NCBI RefSeq assembly: GCF_902499075.1 | Contig: NZ_CABVPP010000052.1 | Coordinates: 1 to 53,877 of the forward strand | DNA from: Burkholderia pseudomultivorans | Lineage (GTDB): Bacteria; Pseudomonadota; Gammaproteobacteria; Burkholderiales; Burkholderiaceae | Direction: 5' to 3' | Length of the DNA: 53,877 nucleotides | Shown here: in pieces, positions 1 through 9,009 of the stretch | Layout: each line of letters opens with the position of its first letter | Position numbering within the stretch: the stretch's first letter is position 1 | The notes under the pieces: generated by a model | The model's input: only the letters and a program-made list of their open reading frames with translations | What the model was told of the DNA's origin: nothing | Databases searched by the model: none | Program-made: the position numbers and the translations under genes

Positions 1-74
1 CGGCAGCCAATCGCATACGAAACCCTTTTAAACAGTGCCCCGGCCGTCAAAACGAGGCGCTTTTCAACAGCCTG

Positions 75-1547
75 CTAAGCCGGGTTCCTGACGAACGTGA
101 GGATGAAGCGGGTGCCGTTCGCGTCGCTTTCGGCGCGCGCGGTGCCGCCGTGCAGCTCCATTACCGAGCGCACGATCGCGAGGCCGAGCCCGGCCGTGCC
201 GCCCGGCGCGCCGCCGCTGCGCGCCGGATCGCCGCGCACGAAGCGGTCGAAGATGCGCGGCAGCAGTGCGGGGTCGATCGGCTCGCCCGGGTTCTCGACG
301 ACGACGCGGAGCGCGTCCGCCGTTTCGTCGACGCGCATCGTGATCACGCCGCCGGCCGGCGTATAGCGCAACGCGTTCGCGAGCAGGTTGCTGACCGCGC
401 GACGGAACAGTTCGAGATCGGCGGTCAGCTCGCCGTGGCCGACCACGCGCAGCGTCGAGCCCGCTTCGTCGGCCAGGCCCTCGAAATAACCGGCGATGCG
501 TTCCAGTTCCCGATGGACGTCGAACGCGCGCTGGCGCGTGACGAAACCGGGATGCTCGGCACGCGCGAGAAACAGCACGTTGTCGATCATGCGCGCGAGA
601 CGGTCGTATTCCTCCAGGTTCGACTCGAGCAGCAACTGGTATTCGTCGGGCGAACGCGGCCGGGCGAGCGCGACCTCGGTCGCGCCGCGCATGTTGTTGA
701 GCGGCGTGCGCAGGTCGTGCGCGAGGTCGGCGCTGAATTGCTTCAGGTGTCCGAACGCCTGCTGGAGGCGGCCGAGCATCGCGTTCTGCGCGTCGACGAG
801 CGCCCGCAGTTCGCGCGGCGCGCGCGACGCGTCGAGCCGCAGGTCGAGCCGGTCGACGGTGATGCGGCCGGTGTTCGCGACGATTTCGCGCAGCGGCGCG
901 AGCGTCGAGCGGATCAGCCAGTAGCCGAGCAGCATCGCCAGCAGCGCGCCGAGCCCGCCCGCGAGCTTCAGCTTGTCGCGATAGCCGTCGAGCAGCCGGA
1001 CGCGATCGTCCATGTTGCGCGCGATCGCGATGCGGATCTGCGTGTGGTCGCGCAGCACGGCGTCGGTCACGACGCCGCGCACCGGCATCCCGCGATCGGC
1101 GGTCCACGTCGCGATGCGCCCGACGGTGATCCGCTCGCTGGCGGGCACGGGCGTCACTTGCGGCGGGAATACGTTGGCGTCGGCATCGGACAGCGCGGCG
1201 GACGTCGGCGCGTCGGCGCCCGGCGCATCCTCCAGCTCCGTGCGCTCGACGTTATGACGCACCAGCACACGACCTTGCGCATCGACGACGGTCAGCGACA
1301 AGGCCTCGTTGCCGAGCACCTGGCTGGTGAGGCGGTCCGCATGCGTGCGTACCGCGTCGAGCGAATCGAGTTCGCCCGCGAGCCGGCGCGTGTGTCGCGC
1401 CGCGAGCACGATGTCGAGATCGTCCTGCGTGTCGACCTGCCGTTCGAGCCCGGTATACACATAGGCGCCGACGAGCGCGAACACCGCGAGCGTAGTCGCG
1501 CCGAACGCGAGCGTGAGCGTCGCGGTGAGCGAGCGGCCGCGCGTCAT
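75..1547 (-). CDS. Heavy-metal-type sensor histidine kinase (IrlS/CusS family)
   Basis: This is an inner-membrane sensor kinase of 490 residues that would autophosphorylate and pass phosphate to the regulator just upstream. Two membrane segments (about 10-32 and 192-212) flank a periplasmic sensor region. A HAMP-like stretch follows, then the H-box [15 protein letters not shown] with phospho-acceptor His277. The N-box ([11 protein letters not shown]) and the glycine-rich ATP motifs DRFVRGDP and [10 protein letters not shown] lie near the C-terminus. The ATG at 1547 overlaps the regulator stop as ATGA, so the two genes are translationally coupled. Architecture and the neighbouring DUF4148 gene resemble the Burkholderia IrlRS pair (family knowledge); the actual stimulus cannot be read from sequence. 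Confidence 0.93.
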   Translation of the reverse strand: MTRGRSLTATLTLAFGATTLAVFALVGAYVYTGLERQVDTQDDLDIVLAARHTRRLAGELDSLDAVRTHADRLTSQVLGNEALSLTVVDAQGRVLVRHNVERTELEDAPGADAPTSAALSDADANVFPPQVTPVPASERITVGRIATWTADRGMPVRGVVTDAVLRDHTQIRIAIARNMDDRVRLLDGYRDKLKLAGGLGALLAMLLGYWLIRSTLAPLREIVANTGRITVDRLDLRLDASRAPRELRALVDAQNAMLGRLQQAFGHLKQFSADLAHDLRTPLNNMRGATEVALARPRSPDEYQLLLESNLEEYDRLARMIDNVLFLARAEHPGFVTRQRAFDVHRELERIAGYFEGLADEAGSTLRVVGHGELTADLELFRRAVSNLLANALRYTPAGGVITMRVDETADALRVVVENPGEPIDPALLPRIFDRFVRGDPARSGGAPGGTAGLGLAIVRSVMELHGGTARAESDANGTRFILTFVRNPA

Positions 1548-2221
1548 GCGCCGTCCTTGGGCTCGAGCACGTAGCCGACGCCGCGCACCGTATGGATCAG
1601 CTTGACGGGGAAAGCGTCGTCGACCTTCGCGCGCAATCGCCGGATCGCGACTTCGACGACATTGGTGTCGCTGTCGAAATTCATGTCCCACACGTACGAC
1701 GCGATCTGCGTGCGGCTCAGCACCTCGCCCTGCCGGCGCGCGAGCAACTGCAGCAGCGAGAATTCGCGCGGCGTCAGGTCGATCCGCACCGTGCCGCGCT
1801 TCACGCGGCGGCGCACGACGTCGATCTCCAGATCGCCGACGACGATGCGTTCGGTCTCGCGCGGCGGCCCGCGGCGCGCGAGCGTGCGGATCCGGGCGAG
1901 CAGCTCGACGAACGCGAACGGCTTCACGAGGTAGTCGTCGGCGCCGAGTTCGAGCCCGTGCACGCGGTCCTGCACGTCGTCGCGTGCGGTCAGGAACAGC
2001 ACGGGTGTCGTGTGCGTGTCGCGCAGCCGCTTGAGCACGCCCCAGCCGTCGAGCACGGGCAGCATCACGTCGAGCACGATCACGTCGTAGTTTTCTTCCT
2101 GCGCGAGCATCAGTCCTTCCGCGCCGTCCTTCGCGAGATCGACGCTGAAGCCGGATTCCTCGAGCCCCTTCTTCAGATATGCGCCCGTCTTCGGTTCGTC
2201 TTCGACTATCAGGATGCGCAT
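1544..2221 (-). CDS. OmpR/IrlR-type response regulator
   Basis: A DNA-binding response regulator of 225 residues and partner of the kinase that follows it. The receiver domain starts [10 protein letters not shown]. The acidic pocket is E7/D8, the phospho-acceptor is Asp51 in VIVLDVMLP, and the conserved Lys is in YLVKPF. A winged-helix effector domain follows ([25 protein letters not shown] through [10 protein letters not shown]). I took the ATG at 2221 because the receiver fold begins there; an upstream in-frame start at 2251 would only add a tail of ten residues. It is transcribed away from a DUF4148 gene, with a candidate binding site between them. Confidence 0.93.
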   Translation of the reverse strand: MRILIVEDEPKTGAYLKKGLEESGFSVDLAKDGAEGLMLAQEENYDVIVLDVMLPVLDGWGVLKRLRDTHTTPVLFLTARDDVQDRVHGLELGADDYLVKPFAFVELLARIRTLARRGPPRETERIVVGDLEIDVVRRRVKRGTVRIDLTPREFSLLQLLARRQGEVLSRTQIASYVWDMNFDSDTNVVEVAIRRLRAKVDDAFPVKLIHTVRGVGYVLEPKDGA

Positions 2222-2311
2222 GATCGACTCCGTCGCATTCGGTTGGCACATGCGCCGATGTTACCGGGAAACGGCGGCGGCAAGCCGTATCGCGCAGGCG
2301 TCGGGGCCGTT

Positions 2312-2329
2312 GATTACCGAACTGTAATC
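2312..2329. promoter_or_regulatory. Candidate response-regulator operator (GATTAC-N6-GTAATC)
   Basis: A perfect 6-bp inverted repeat with a 6-bp spacer, GATTACCGAACTGTAATC, lies in the divergent region between the response regulator and the DUF4148 gene. The TTAC-N6-GTAA core resembles boxes known for CusR/CopR-type heavy-metal regulators (family knowledge). Control of both flanking genes by this site is inference. Confidence 0.5.
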
Positions 2330-2421
2330 GGCAGGTCAGCGGCGCGACGGACGCGGCGACCAGAATGACGAACGTGGGCCCTTCCCCGCTCACGCGTTCG
2401 CTCATTCATCAAGGAGTCGCC

Positions 2422-2694
2422 ATGAAAATCGTTGCCGCTTTCGTCCTCGCCACGCTGAGTTTGCCGTTCGGCGCAGCGGCGTTCGCCCAGTCCGCGCAGG
2501 CGCCGCTCACGCGCGCCGAAGTGCGTCAGCAGTTGATCGAAGCGCAGGCCGACGGCCTGTTGCCGTCGAACCGGAACGACTATCCGCCGTCGCAGGACGA
2601 GATCGCGCGCAACCGCGCGCGCTACGCGGCTCAGCACGCCGGTGCGATGCCGACCGCGACCGCGGCCTCCGACCGTACGACGTCGTCGCAATGA
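2422..2694 (+). CDS. DUF4148 small secreted protein
   Basis: A 90-residue exported peptide. Residues 1-23 form a clear signal peptide (MKIVAAFVLATLSLPFGAAAFA, cleavage near AFA-QS). The mature part opens with APLTRAEVRQQLIEAQADGLLPS and carries the DYPPSQDEIARNRARY pattern typical of DUF4148 proteins, which are common in Burkholderiales and of unknown function. AAGGAG precedes the ATG at 2422 by a standard distance, which fixes the start. It diverges from the two-component genes. A related gene at 3475 shares the TRAEVxxQL segment. Confidence 0.85.
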   Translation: MKIVAAFVLATLSLPFGAAAFAQSAQAPLTRAEVRQQLIEAQADGLLPSNRNDYPPSQDEIARNRARYAAQHAGAMPTATAASDRTTSSQ

Positions 2695-2703
2695 CGCGGC
2701 CTA

Positions 2704-2732
2704 CCGGGCACGTCACGAGCCGCCGTGCCCGG
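2704..2732 (+). terminator. Hairpin after the DUF4148 gene
   Basis: CCGGGCACG and CGTGCCCGG form a perfect 9-bp stem around an 11-base loop, beginning ten bases after the stop codon. There is no T-tract, so it may be a transcript-end stabiliser rather than a classical terminator. I see no convincing gene from here to 3021. Confidence 0.5.
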
Positions 2733-3021
2733 CAGCCAGGTTCGACGTACGCGTGCATCGGGATCGATCGGGCCCGGTGTTTCCGGCCGAACAGGGAATT
2801 TGGATGGGCCGCGCCGCCACCGGCGACGACAGGCACGAAGTCGCCGCATCGCAAGCGACGCGGCTCGGTTCGAACCGGCAGGGAATGAAAACAGCGCGGC
2901 GCGCGTGCGCCGAAACCGCGCATGACATGTCATCGGCGCGGTGCGCGATGCGGATGTCGGAGGGGCGATCGGGACCGGCGCTCGAGCGCGCCGGCGCCGG
3001 TCAGACAGGATCGGGATTCGT

Positions 3022-3234
3022 TCAGTACGCGGACATCTCGACGCAAGGATCGACCTTGGACGGCGAGCAGATGACCGAATACTTGGCGCTCTCGCGCATC
3101 AGCGCTTCGCCCTGTTGCAACGCGATCTTGATTTCGGGATGACGCTCGTAGGCGAGGAACGCCGAACACACGACCGCGGACATCACGATCAGCGAAAACA
3201 CAAATTTTTCAAGGGTTTGGAAACGTTCAGGCAT
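3022..3234 (-). CDS. Small single-pass membrane protein, unknown function
   Basis: A 70-residue protein that I do not recognise. A hydrophobic helix at about residues 10-29 (FVFSLIVMSAVVCSAFLAY) follows a short charged N-terminus. A polar tail of about 40 residues follows, with two cysteines (CSPSKVDPC), likely periplasmic. GAAAGG lies seven bases before the ATG, and a TACAAT -10-like hexamer sits upstream in an AT-rich patch, so it looks like a real expressed gene rather than a shadow frame. It lies between two DUF4148 genes on the other strand. Confidence 0.6.
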   Translation of the reverse strand: MPERFQTLEKFVFSLIVMSAVVCSAFLAYERHPEIKIALQQGEALMRESAKYSVICSPSKVDPCVEMSAY

Positions 3235-3259
3235 GGTTCGACCTTTCTTCTAGGCCGAT

Positions 3260-3265
3260 ATTGTA
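3260..3265 (-). promoter_or_regulatory. Candidate -10 element (TACAAT)
   Basis: TACAAT on the minus strand lies 26 bases upstream of the small membrane protein start, within an unusually AT-rich stretch (about 3250-3300). No good -35 hexamer is visible, so the call is weak. Confidence 0.3.
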
Positions 3266-3474
3266 TCTCAAAATAAGGGTTTTCCCTATACATCAGACGA
3301 CATACCGAGGATCGGTTCGAATGATCGAGCGGCACCAGGGACGCAGCTTGAGTCGCGATGCTCCCGCCCTTTTTCCGCGTTAACTCGCGCTTAAGCGGCG
3401 GTCGCCGAAGATGGCTGTACCGGTGACGGCGGCTGTGCCGCACCGGACGCCCCGCATTTTTCGGAGAACCCGAG

Positions 3475-3762
3475 ATGAAAACCGCCCTTTCCCTGCTCGT
3501 CCTCGCCGCCGCGGTCGCGGCGCCCGTCATATCGTTCGCGCAGACGGCGAACGCGCCCGTTACGCGCGCCGAAGTCGTCGGCCAGCTGCGCCAGCTCGAA
3601 CAGGCCGGCTACAAACCGCTGAAAGGCCAGTATCCGAACGACCTTCAGGCCGCCGAAGCGCGCATCGCGCAATCGTCGGGCATCGGTGCCGACGCCGGTG
3701 CGTCGATGGACGCCGGCCATCGGACCATGCCCGCGACCGCGCCGGCCGATCGCGGTCGCTGA
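3475..3762 (+). CDS. DUF4148 small secreted protein (second copy)
   Basis: A 95-residue exported peptide with a signal sequence (MKTALSLLVLAAAVAAPVISFA, cleaved near SFA-QT). The mature segment APVTRAEVVGQLRQLEQAGYKPLKGQYPNDLQAAEARIA is the DUF4148 signature, including the Y-x-P-L-K-G-Q-Y-P core seen in many members. GGAGAAC sits upstream of the ATG. It shares the TRAEV segment and overall design with the peptide at 2422, so the two are probably old paralogues. The family has no known biochemical role. Confidence 0.85.
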   Translation: MKTALSLLVLAAAVAAPVISFAQTANAPVTRAEVVGQLRQLEQAGYKPLKGQYPNDLQAAEARIAQSSGIGADAGASMDAGHRTMPATAPADRGR

Positions 3763-3842
3763 TCGCGGTCAGCGGCAGGATTCGCGCGTGTCGGCAAGGT
3801 CGTGCAGCGTGAAGCGATCAAAGAAAGCGCCGCACTGGAGGA

Positions 3843-4280
3843 TCACTGTGCGGCCGACGCGCCGCTGGCCGCATTGCCGGGCCACGCCTTGCCGATCTTG
3901 TCGATCAGCGATTTCGCGGCGCCGGTCGCGATCGCCGCGTCGACGCCCGAGGTCTGCCACGAACCGTCGGCGGCCTGCACGAAGGTCAGGTTTGCACGCG
4001 ACGGCGAGTAATCGGCATTGCGCCACGTGATCACGACGTCGCACGTATAGGTGCGCTCGCCCGCCTTCCTGCAGTCGCCGTCGGGCTTCGCCGACACGAC
4101 GTCGGCCGACACCGGCAGCGGCTGGCCGAAAAGCGCGTTGAGGCCGCCGTGGTTTTCCGCTTCGAGCGCGCGGCGCACCGCGGCATCGACGTCGCTCGAT
4201 CCGGGTCCGTCGTGAAGCAGGTTGCAGGCGGCAAGCAGCGTCGAGGCACAGCCGAGCGTCAGTAGCGTTGGAAACTTCAT
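3843..4280 (-). CDS. Putative lipoprotein, unknown function
   Basis: A 145-residue protein with a lipoprotein signal: MKFPTLLTLGCASTLLAAC gives the lipobox LLAAC with the lipidated Cys at 19. The mature protein includes GDCRKAGERTYTCDVVITWRNADYSPSRANLTF, where the two cysteines could form a disulfide, and then a DGSWQTSG segment resembling a small beta-rich domain. I do not recognise a named family with certainty. It is separated by 144 bp from the ABC permease genes on the same strand, and that gap contains only short GC-rich palindromes. Confidence 0.7.
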   Translation of the reverse strand: MKFPTLLTLGCASTLLAACNLLHDGPGSSDVDAAVRRALEAENHGGLNALFGQPLPVSADVVSAKPDGDCRKAGERTYTCDVVITWRNADYSPSRANLTFVQAADGSWQTSGVDAAIATGAAKSLIDKIGKAWPGNAASGASAAQ

Positions 4281-4424
4281 GGATATCCGTGATCGGGTGA
4301 ACGTCGGGCGGTACGCGGCGACGCCGCGCAGGCATCGCCGGACCGGTACGCCGCGTAGTCTGCAACGGCCGCGTGCCGTGCGCGGTATCCATTTGTAACC
4401 AATTGCACGCGCCCCGACACGCGC

Positions 4425-5348
4425 CTACTGCCGCTCCTGCTTCACGCGGCTCACGAGCTGTGTCGGGCTCACGAACTGCAGCGCGATCACGACCCAGACG
4501 AGCGTGATGGCCATATAGATCATCGCCATCGCGTCGATCGACTGCGGCGCGCGTACGCCGGTCGAGAACACCGCGTAATACAGCGCGACGACGAGCGTCT
4601 GCGTGCTCGGGCCCGCGGTGAAGAACGTCAGCTCGAACATCCCGATCGTGCGCACCAGCACCAGCAGCCCCGCCGCGAGCATGCCGGGCACCAGCAGCGG
4701 CAGCAGCACATGGAGGAAATAGCGCCACGTGTTCGCGCCGAAGATGCGCGCGGCGGCTTCGAGGTTCGGGTCGATCTGCTCGATGAACGGCGTCATCACG
4801 AGGATCACGAACGGCAGCGCCGGCACGAGATTCGCGAGGATCACGCCGGACAGCGTGCCCGCGAGCCCGATCTTGTACATCACGGTCGCCATCGGGATCC
4901 CGTACGTGACGGGCGGCACCATCAGCGGCAGCAGGAACACCAGCAGCGCGAAGCGCTTGCCGCGGAACGACACGCGCGCCAGCGCATAGGCGGCCGGCAC
5001 GCCGAGCGCGATCGACAGCAGCACCACCGCGCCGACGACTTCGACCGTCACCCACAGCACGCTCGCGAGCTGGAAATCCTCCCAGGCCTTCGCGTACCAG
5101 TGCAGCGTGAAGCCTTGCGGCAGCGGCGTGCCGAACCAGCGCGTCGCGACCGAATTCACCGCGACGGTCGCGATCAGCAGCATCACGTTCAGCAGGAAGA
5201 ATGCCATCAGCCCCCAGACGAGCGCCTTCCACGCGCGGCCGGCGAGCGCGCCGCGGATCTTCTGCGGCTTCATCGCGTTGACGGGCCGCGCGTCGCCCGG
5301 TCCCTGTTGCGGCGGCCAGGCCGGCGCGGCATGATTGTCGGTCGCCAT
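4425..5348 (-). CDS. ABC transporter permease (PotC/PhnV type)
   Basis: A 307-residue inner-membrane permease with six predicted helices and a cytoplasmic N-terminus. The BPD-type EAA loop is visible as DPNLEAAARIFGANTWRYFLHVLLPLLVPG, which docks on the ATPase. The ATG at 5348 overlaps the stop of the preceding permease by one base (TGATG), so the two are co-translated. It is the last gene of the leftward importer operon (binding protein, ATPase, permease 1, permease 2). The substrate is likely a small cationic or phosphonate-like compound by family resemblance, but this is not determined. Confidence 0.9.
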   Translation of the reverse strand: MATDNHAAPAWPPQQGPGDARPVNAMKPQKIRGALAGRAWKALVWGLMAFFLLNVMLLIATVAVNSVATRWFGTPLPQGFTLHWYAKAWEDFQLASVLWVTVEVVGAVVLLSIALGVPAAYALARVSFRGKRFALLVFLLPLMVPPVTYGIPMATVMYKIGLAGTLSGVILANLVPALPFVILVMTPFIEQIDPNLEAAARIFGANTWRYFLHVLLPLLVPGMLAAGLLVLVRTIGMFELTFFTAGPSTQTLVVALYYAVFSTGVRAPQSIDAMAMIYMAITLVWVVIALQFVSPTQLVSRVKQERQ

Positions 5349-6220
5349 CAGCCCTTGCCTCCCGTCACCGGCCCCGTATAGAAAAAACGGCGCGCGCCGA
5401 GCATCGACGCGACCACCAGCAGCTGCACGAAGCCCATCACGATCGCGATCGCCGATGCGAGCGAGTAGTCGTAGTTCTCGAACGCGGCTTCCGCGGCGGC
5501 GATCGAGATCACGCGCGTCGGGCCGGCCGGCGCGCCGAGCAGCACGGCCGACGGGAACACCGAGAACGCCTGCACGAACGACAGGCAGGCGGCCATCGTC
5601 AGCCCCGGCACGAGCAGCGGCAGGTAGATCCGCCGGAACTGCTGCCACGGATTCGCGCCGAGCGTCGCGGCCGCGCGCGCGAGCGTCGGGTCGATGCCGC
5701 TGATGTACGACAGCATCAGCAGGAACGCGAACGGAAAGCCCGACACGATCAGCGACAGCAGCACGCCCCAGTAGTTGTGCGTGAGGCGCACTTCGTCGGT
5801 GTACAGGTGCAGGCCGTGCAGCGCCTGCGGAAACCAGCCGTTCGGCCCGAAGTACGTGAGCATTCCGTCCGCGACCAGCACGGTGCCGAGCGTGACGGGG
5901 ATCACCAGCAGCGTCGTCGCGAACTTCTGGTAAGGCGAGTGGCGGCGCAGCGCGAACGCGACCGGCACCGACACGCCGACGTTGATCAGCGTGGCCGGCA
6001 CCGCGAGCTTCAGCGTGACGAGCACGGTCGGCCACATCGCGGCGTCGGTAAAGAACTGCGTGTAGTTCGCGAGCGCGCCGCCGCCGTTCATCGGCTCGAA
6101 CGACAGCACCAGGCCGTACGCGAACGGATAGACGAACAGCGCGACGATGAACGCGAGCGCGGGCGTGACGAGCCACGCTTTCGCGTCGCGCGGCGTGCCG
6201 CCGGATGCGAGCGTGCTCAT
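5348..6220 (-). CDS. ABC transporter permease (PotB/PhnU type)
   Basis: A 290-residue inner-membrane permease. The EAA loop reads DPTLARAAATLGANPWQQFRRIYLPLLVPGL. The family features LVTPALAFIVALFVYPFAYG (first helix) and the long second periplasmic loop are present. I chose the ATG at 6220 because GGGAGG lies just upstream and the protein then starts MSTLASGG; an in-frame start at 6277 has no such site. It pairs with the next permease to form the transmembrane heterodimer of the importer. Confidence 0.9.
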   Translation of the reverse strand: MSTLASGGTPRDAKAWLVTPALAFIVALFVYPFAYGLVLSFEPMNGGGALANYTQFFTDAAMWPTVLVTLKLAVPATLINVGVSVPVAFALRRHSPYQKFATTLLVIPVTLGTVLVADGMLTYFGPNGWFPQALHGLHLYTDEVRLTHNYWGVLLSLIVSGFPFAFLLMLSYISGIDPTLARAAATLGANPWQQFRRIYLPLLVPGLTMAACLSFVQAFSVFPSAVLLGAPAGPTRVISIAAAEAAFENYDYSLASAIAIVMGFVQLLVVASMLGARRFFYTGPVTGGKG

Positions 6221-6281
6221 GCGGCCTCCCGGCCGGCGGCCCGTGCGGTGCGCGGCGTGCGGACGAGCAAGCCGCACGCGC

Positions 6282-7361
6282 TCATTGCGCTTCTCCCGGA
6301 TAGACGAGCGTGCGCGATGGCGGAACGCGCAGCCGCAGCTGCTCGCCTGCCGCGAATTCGCCGGCCACGCGCGCCCAGATCGCGCCGAACGGCGCGATCG
6401 CGCGGATCAGCGAATCGCGTCCGCCGTACTCGACCGTTTCGACCGTCGCGTCGAACGTGTTGTCGCCCGCGCGGTCGGCGCGCTCGATGTCGTCCGGACG
6501 CAGCGCGACCGCGACCTGCGTGCCGTCGAAGCCGGCCATCGGCACGCCCGCGAGGCGCACGCCGGCGGCGGCGACCGTCACGTAGTCGCCGGCGGTGCCT
6601 TCGAGCGTGAACGGCAGCACGTTGCGATAGCCCATGAAGCGCGCGACGTGCAGGTTGTGCGGGCGCGAATAGACGGTCTTCGGCGTCGCGACCTGCTGCA
6701 CGACGCCCTCCTTCATCACGACGATGCGGTCGGCCATCGACAGCGCCTCGTCCTGGTCGTGCGTCACGTAGATGGTCGCGCGTTCGAGCTGCGTATGGAT
6801 GCGGCGGATCTCGGCGCGCATCTCGATGCGCAGCTTCGTGTCGAGGTTCGACAGCGGTTCGTCCATCAGCACGAGCGGCGGCTCGATGACGATCGCGCGC
6901 GCGATCGCGACGCGCTGCTGCTGGCCGCCCGACAACTGGCCGGGCAGCTTGCCTTCATGGCCGACCAGCTGCACGAGTTCGAGCGCCTGCTGCGCGCGCC
7001 GGCGCGTTTCCTGTTTCGGCACGCCGCGCATCTTCAGGCCGAAGCCGACGTTGTCGAGCACCGTCATGTGCGGAAACAGCGCGTAGTTCTGGAACACCAT
7101 GCCGAAGCCGCGCCGCTCGGGCGGCAGCACGTCGATGCGCGTGTCGTCGAGCCAGATGCCGCCGCGCGTGAGCGGCTGCAGCCCGGCGATGCAGTTCAGC
7201 GCGGTCGACTTGCCGCAGCCGGACGGGCCGAGCAGCGCGATGAATTCGCCGCGGCGGATGTCGAGGTCGAGCCCGTCGAGCGCCGCGACCTGCGCGCCTT
7301 CCGCGTTGGTGAAGCTGCGGCACACGCCGTCGAGCCGCAGCCGTTCGAAACTGTGCTTCAT
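6282..7361 (-). CDS. ABC transporter ATP-binding protein (PotA family)
   Basis: A 359-residue cytoplasmic ATPase that powers the adjacent permeases. Walker A is GPSGCGKST (residues about 42-50), the Q-loop follows in VFQNYALFPHM, the signature is LSGGQQQRVAIARA, and Walker B is LVLMDEPLSNLD, followed by the H-loop THDQDEA. A C-terminal TOBE-like domain (about 260-359, ending RTLVYPGEAQ) is typical of PotA/FbpC/PhnT-type ATPases. It lies 47 bp after the binding-protein gene in the same leftward operon. Confidence 0.93.
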   Translation of the reverse strand: MKHSFERLRLDGVCRSFTNAEGAQVAALDGLDLDIRRGEFIALLGPSGCGKSTALNCIAGLQPLTRGGIWLDDTRIDVLPPERRGFGMVFQNYALFPHMTVLDNVGFGLKMRGVPKQETRRRAQQALELVQLVGHEGKLPGQLSGGQQQRVAIARAIVIEPPLVLMDEPLSNLDTKLRIEMRAEIRRIHTQLERATIYVTHDQDEALSMADRIVVMKEGVVQQVATPKTVYSRPHNLHVARFMGYRNVLPFTLEGTAGDYVTVAAAGVRLAGVPMAGFDGTQVAVALRPDDIERADRAGDNTFDATVETVEYGGRDSLIRAIAPFGAIWARVAGEFAAGEQLRLRVPPSRTLVYPGEAQ

Positions 7362-7408
7362 TGCACACTCCGCTGACGCGGGCGCCGTCGCGCCCGCGGG
7401 TTCATCCG

Positions 7409-8572
7409 TCACTTCGACTTCTGCGCGCCGATTTCGCGATCCCATTTCTGGAACGCGGCGACCATCGCCTGCGCGCTGAGCGGCTGCACGTGCGGACGAT
7501 CGGCGAGCAGCTTCGCGTATTCGGGGCGGCCGAACTTGCGGATCACTTCCTGGCTGTGCGCGGGCGCCATCTCGAGCGTCACGCCCTTCACGGCCGGGCC
7601 CGGATAGAAATAGCCGTCGTCGTAGGTCATCGCCTGCTGCGCCGGCTCGAGCAGGAAATTCATCAGCTTGAACAGCACGTCGAGCTTTTCTTTCGGCACG
7701 CCCTTCGGAATCACCATGTAATGCGCGTCGTTGACCCACGTCATGTTGTCGAACGCCTGGATCCGGAACTCGGCCGGCACGATGCCGAGCGCGCGCGGGT
7801 TGATGTCCCAGCCGGTGACGGTCACCGTCATGTCGCGCGTGCCCTCGCCCAGCTCCTTCATCACGGCCGAGGTGCCGCCCGGGTAGTACGGCACGCAGTC
7901 GTTCAGCTGCTTCAGGAACGCCCAGGTCTTGTCCCAGCCGTTGATCGGGTCCTGCGGATTCTTGTCGCCGAGCACGTACGGCAGCCCCATCAGGAACGTG
8001 CGGCCGGGGCCGGAGTTCGCCGGCCGCGCATAGATCAGCTTGTTCGGGTGCGCCTTGCACCACGCGAGCAGCTGGTCGGGCGTCTTCGGCGGATCGGCGA
8101 CTTTCGCGGGGTTGTATTCGAGCAGCGGGCCCGCCGGCATGTACGTGACTTCGAGGCCGAAGCCCTGCGCGAGATCCTGCATCTTGCGCGGGCCGGGCGC
8201 GTACTTGTCGAGCACGCCGGGGAGCGCGCCCGCGTGGTCCGGCAGCAGCTTGAGCCACAGGTTCTGCTCGATGCCGGCCGCGAGCGCGTCGGTGCCGGTC
8301 AGCACGAGATCGATGTCGGCACGACCGGCCGCCTGCATCGCCTTGATCTTGCCCGGCAGCTGCGGCGCGGGCGCGTTCGTGAACGTGACGGTCGACACCA
8401 GGTTCGGGTTCTTGTCCCGGAACGCTTCGATGGCCTTCTGCGTGAGCTGCAGGTTGCCTGCGACGTCGACGACGTTCAGCGACACGGGCGCGGCGACGGC
8501 CGCCGCCGACAGCGTGAAGCCCAGCGCCAGCGCGATCCGGCGGGCACGGCGCGCGATCGTGTTTGTGTTCAT
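7409..8572 (-). CDS. ABC transporter periplasmic substrate-binding protein
   Basis: A 387-residue extracellular solute-binding protein (family 1 / PotD-like fold) and first gene of the leftward importer operon. A signal peptide covers about residues 1-28 (RRARRIALALGFTLSAAAVAAP, cleavage AVA-AP). GAGGAG lies upstream of the ATG at 8572, which excludes the in-frame start at 8620. The mature chain holds pieces typical of this superfamily, such as DIDLVLTGTDALAAGIEQNLW and WDKTWAFLKQLNDCVPYY. I cannot assign the ligand: polyamine, 2-aminoethylphosphonate and iron importers all share this architecture. Confidence 0.88.
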   Translation of the reverse strand: MNTNTIARRARRIALALGFTLSAAAVAAPVSLNVVDVAGNLQLTQKAIEAFRDKNPNLVSTVTFTNAPAPQLPGKIKAMQAAGRADIDLVLTGTDALAAGIEQNLWLKLLPDHAGALPGVLDKYAPGPRKMQDLAQGFGLEVTYMPAGPLLEYNPAKVADPPKTPDQLLAWCKAHPNKLIYARPANSGPGRTFLMGLPYVLGDKNPQDPINGWDKTWAFLKQLNDCVPYYPGGTSAVMKELGEGTRDMTVTVTGWDINPRALGIVPAEFRIQAFDNMTWVNDAHYMVIPKGVPKEKLDVLFKLMNFLLEPAQQAMTYDDGYFYPGPAVKGVTLEMAPAHSQEVIRKFGRPEYAKLLADRPHVQPLSAQAMVAAFQKWDREIGAQKSK

Positions 8573-9009
8573 GTCTCCTCTCTGCGGTCGGTGAATGGGA
8601 CCTTTCTTTCGAGAAATCATGACGTTGTTATACGATGTCGGTCAACAAAAAACCGTGACGCGCGGGGCGGGAATTTCCCTAACAAAAACCCTTCGGTGGC
8701 AACGTGATTCGACCGGCAGCGCACGGGTCGGCGCTTCGACCGCGAATCGGGCGGAATGTGTTAAGACATCGTATGTCGAAGCGATGACGGGATCGTGCTC
8801 CGTACGTCCGCAATGCGGGCCTTCCGTCTTTCGCGGCATCTCGCCGCCGCCTGCACCGATTTCGCGGATCGGCTACAGTGGGCGTTTTTCGGCGCGCCCC
8901 GCCGCGCCGGCCGGCTCGCCTGCCCCGCTGCCATGCATTCCACCGCGGGTGCGCGACGCGCGGCGGCACGGCGGGGCGCGGATCACTCCTTTCGACGAGC
9001 GAACCTTCC
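8573..9009. other. Divergent intergenic region (ABC importer / GST)
   Basis: This 437-bp gap separates the leftward importer operon from the rightward GST gene and should hold both promoters. Visible structure is limited to a shared 10-mer in opposite orientations: ATACGATGTC at 8630-8639 and GACATCGTAT at 8765-8774. The second copy continues as the small palindrome GACAT-CGT-ATGTC. I see no supported gene here. Confidence 0.5.

Noticed and set aside
75-2405. A 776-residue reading that joins the response regulator region and kinase
   Set aside because: The first 286 residues are an out-of-frame translation of the regulator gene; the kinase starts at the ATGA overlap at 1547.
4425-8572. A specific substrate name (putrescine, 2-aminoethylphosphonate or iron) for the ABC importer
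   Set aside because: The architecture fits several subfamilies and no neighbouring catabolic gene identifies the ligand.
8573-9009. Frames extending the GST start upstream or filling the divergent gap
   Set aside because: The conserved GST fold begins at the ATG at 9010, and upstream frames are Arg-rich without ribosome sites.
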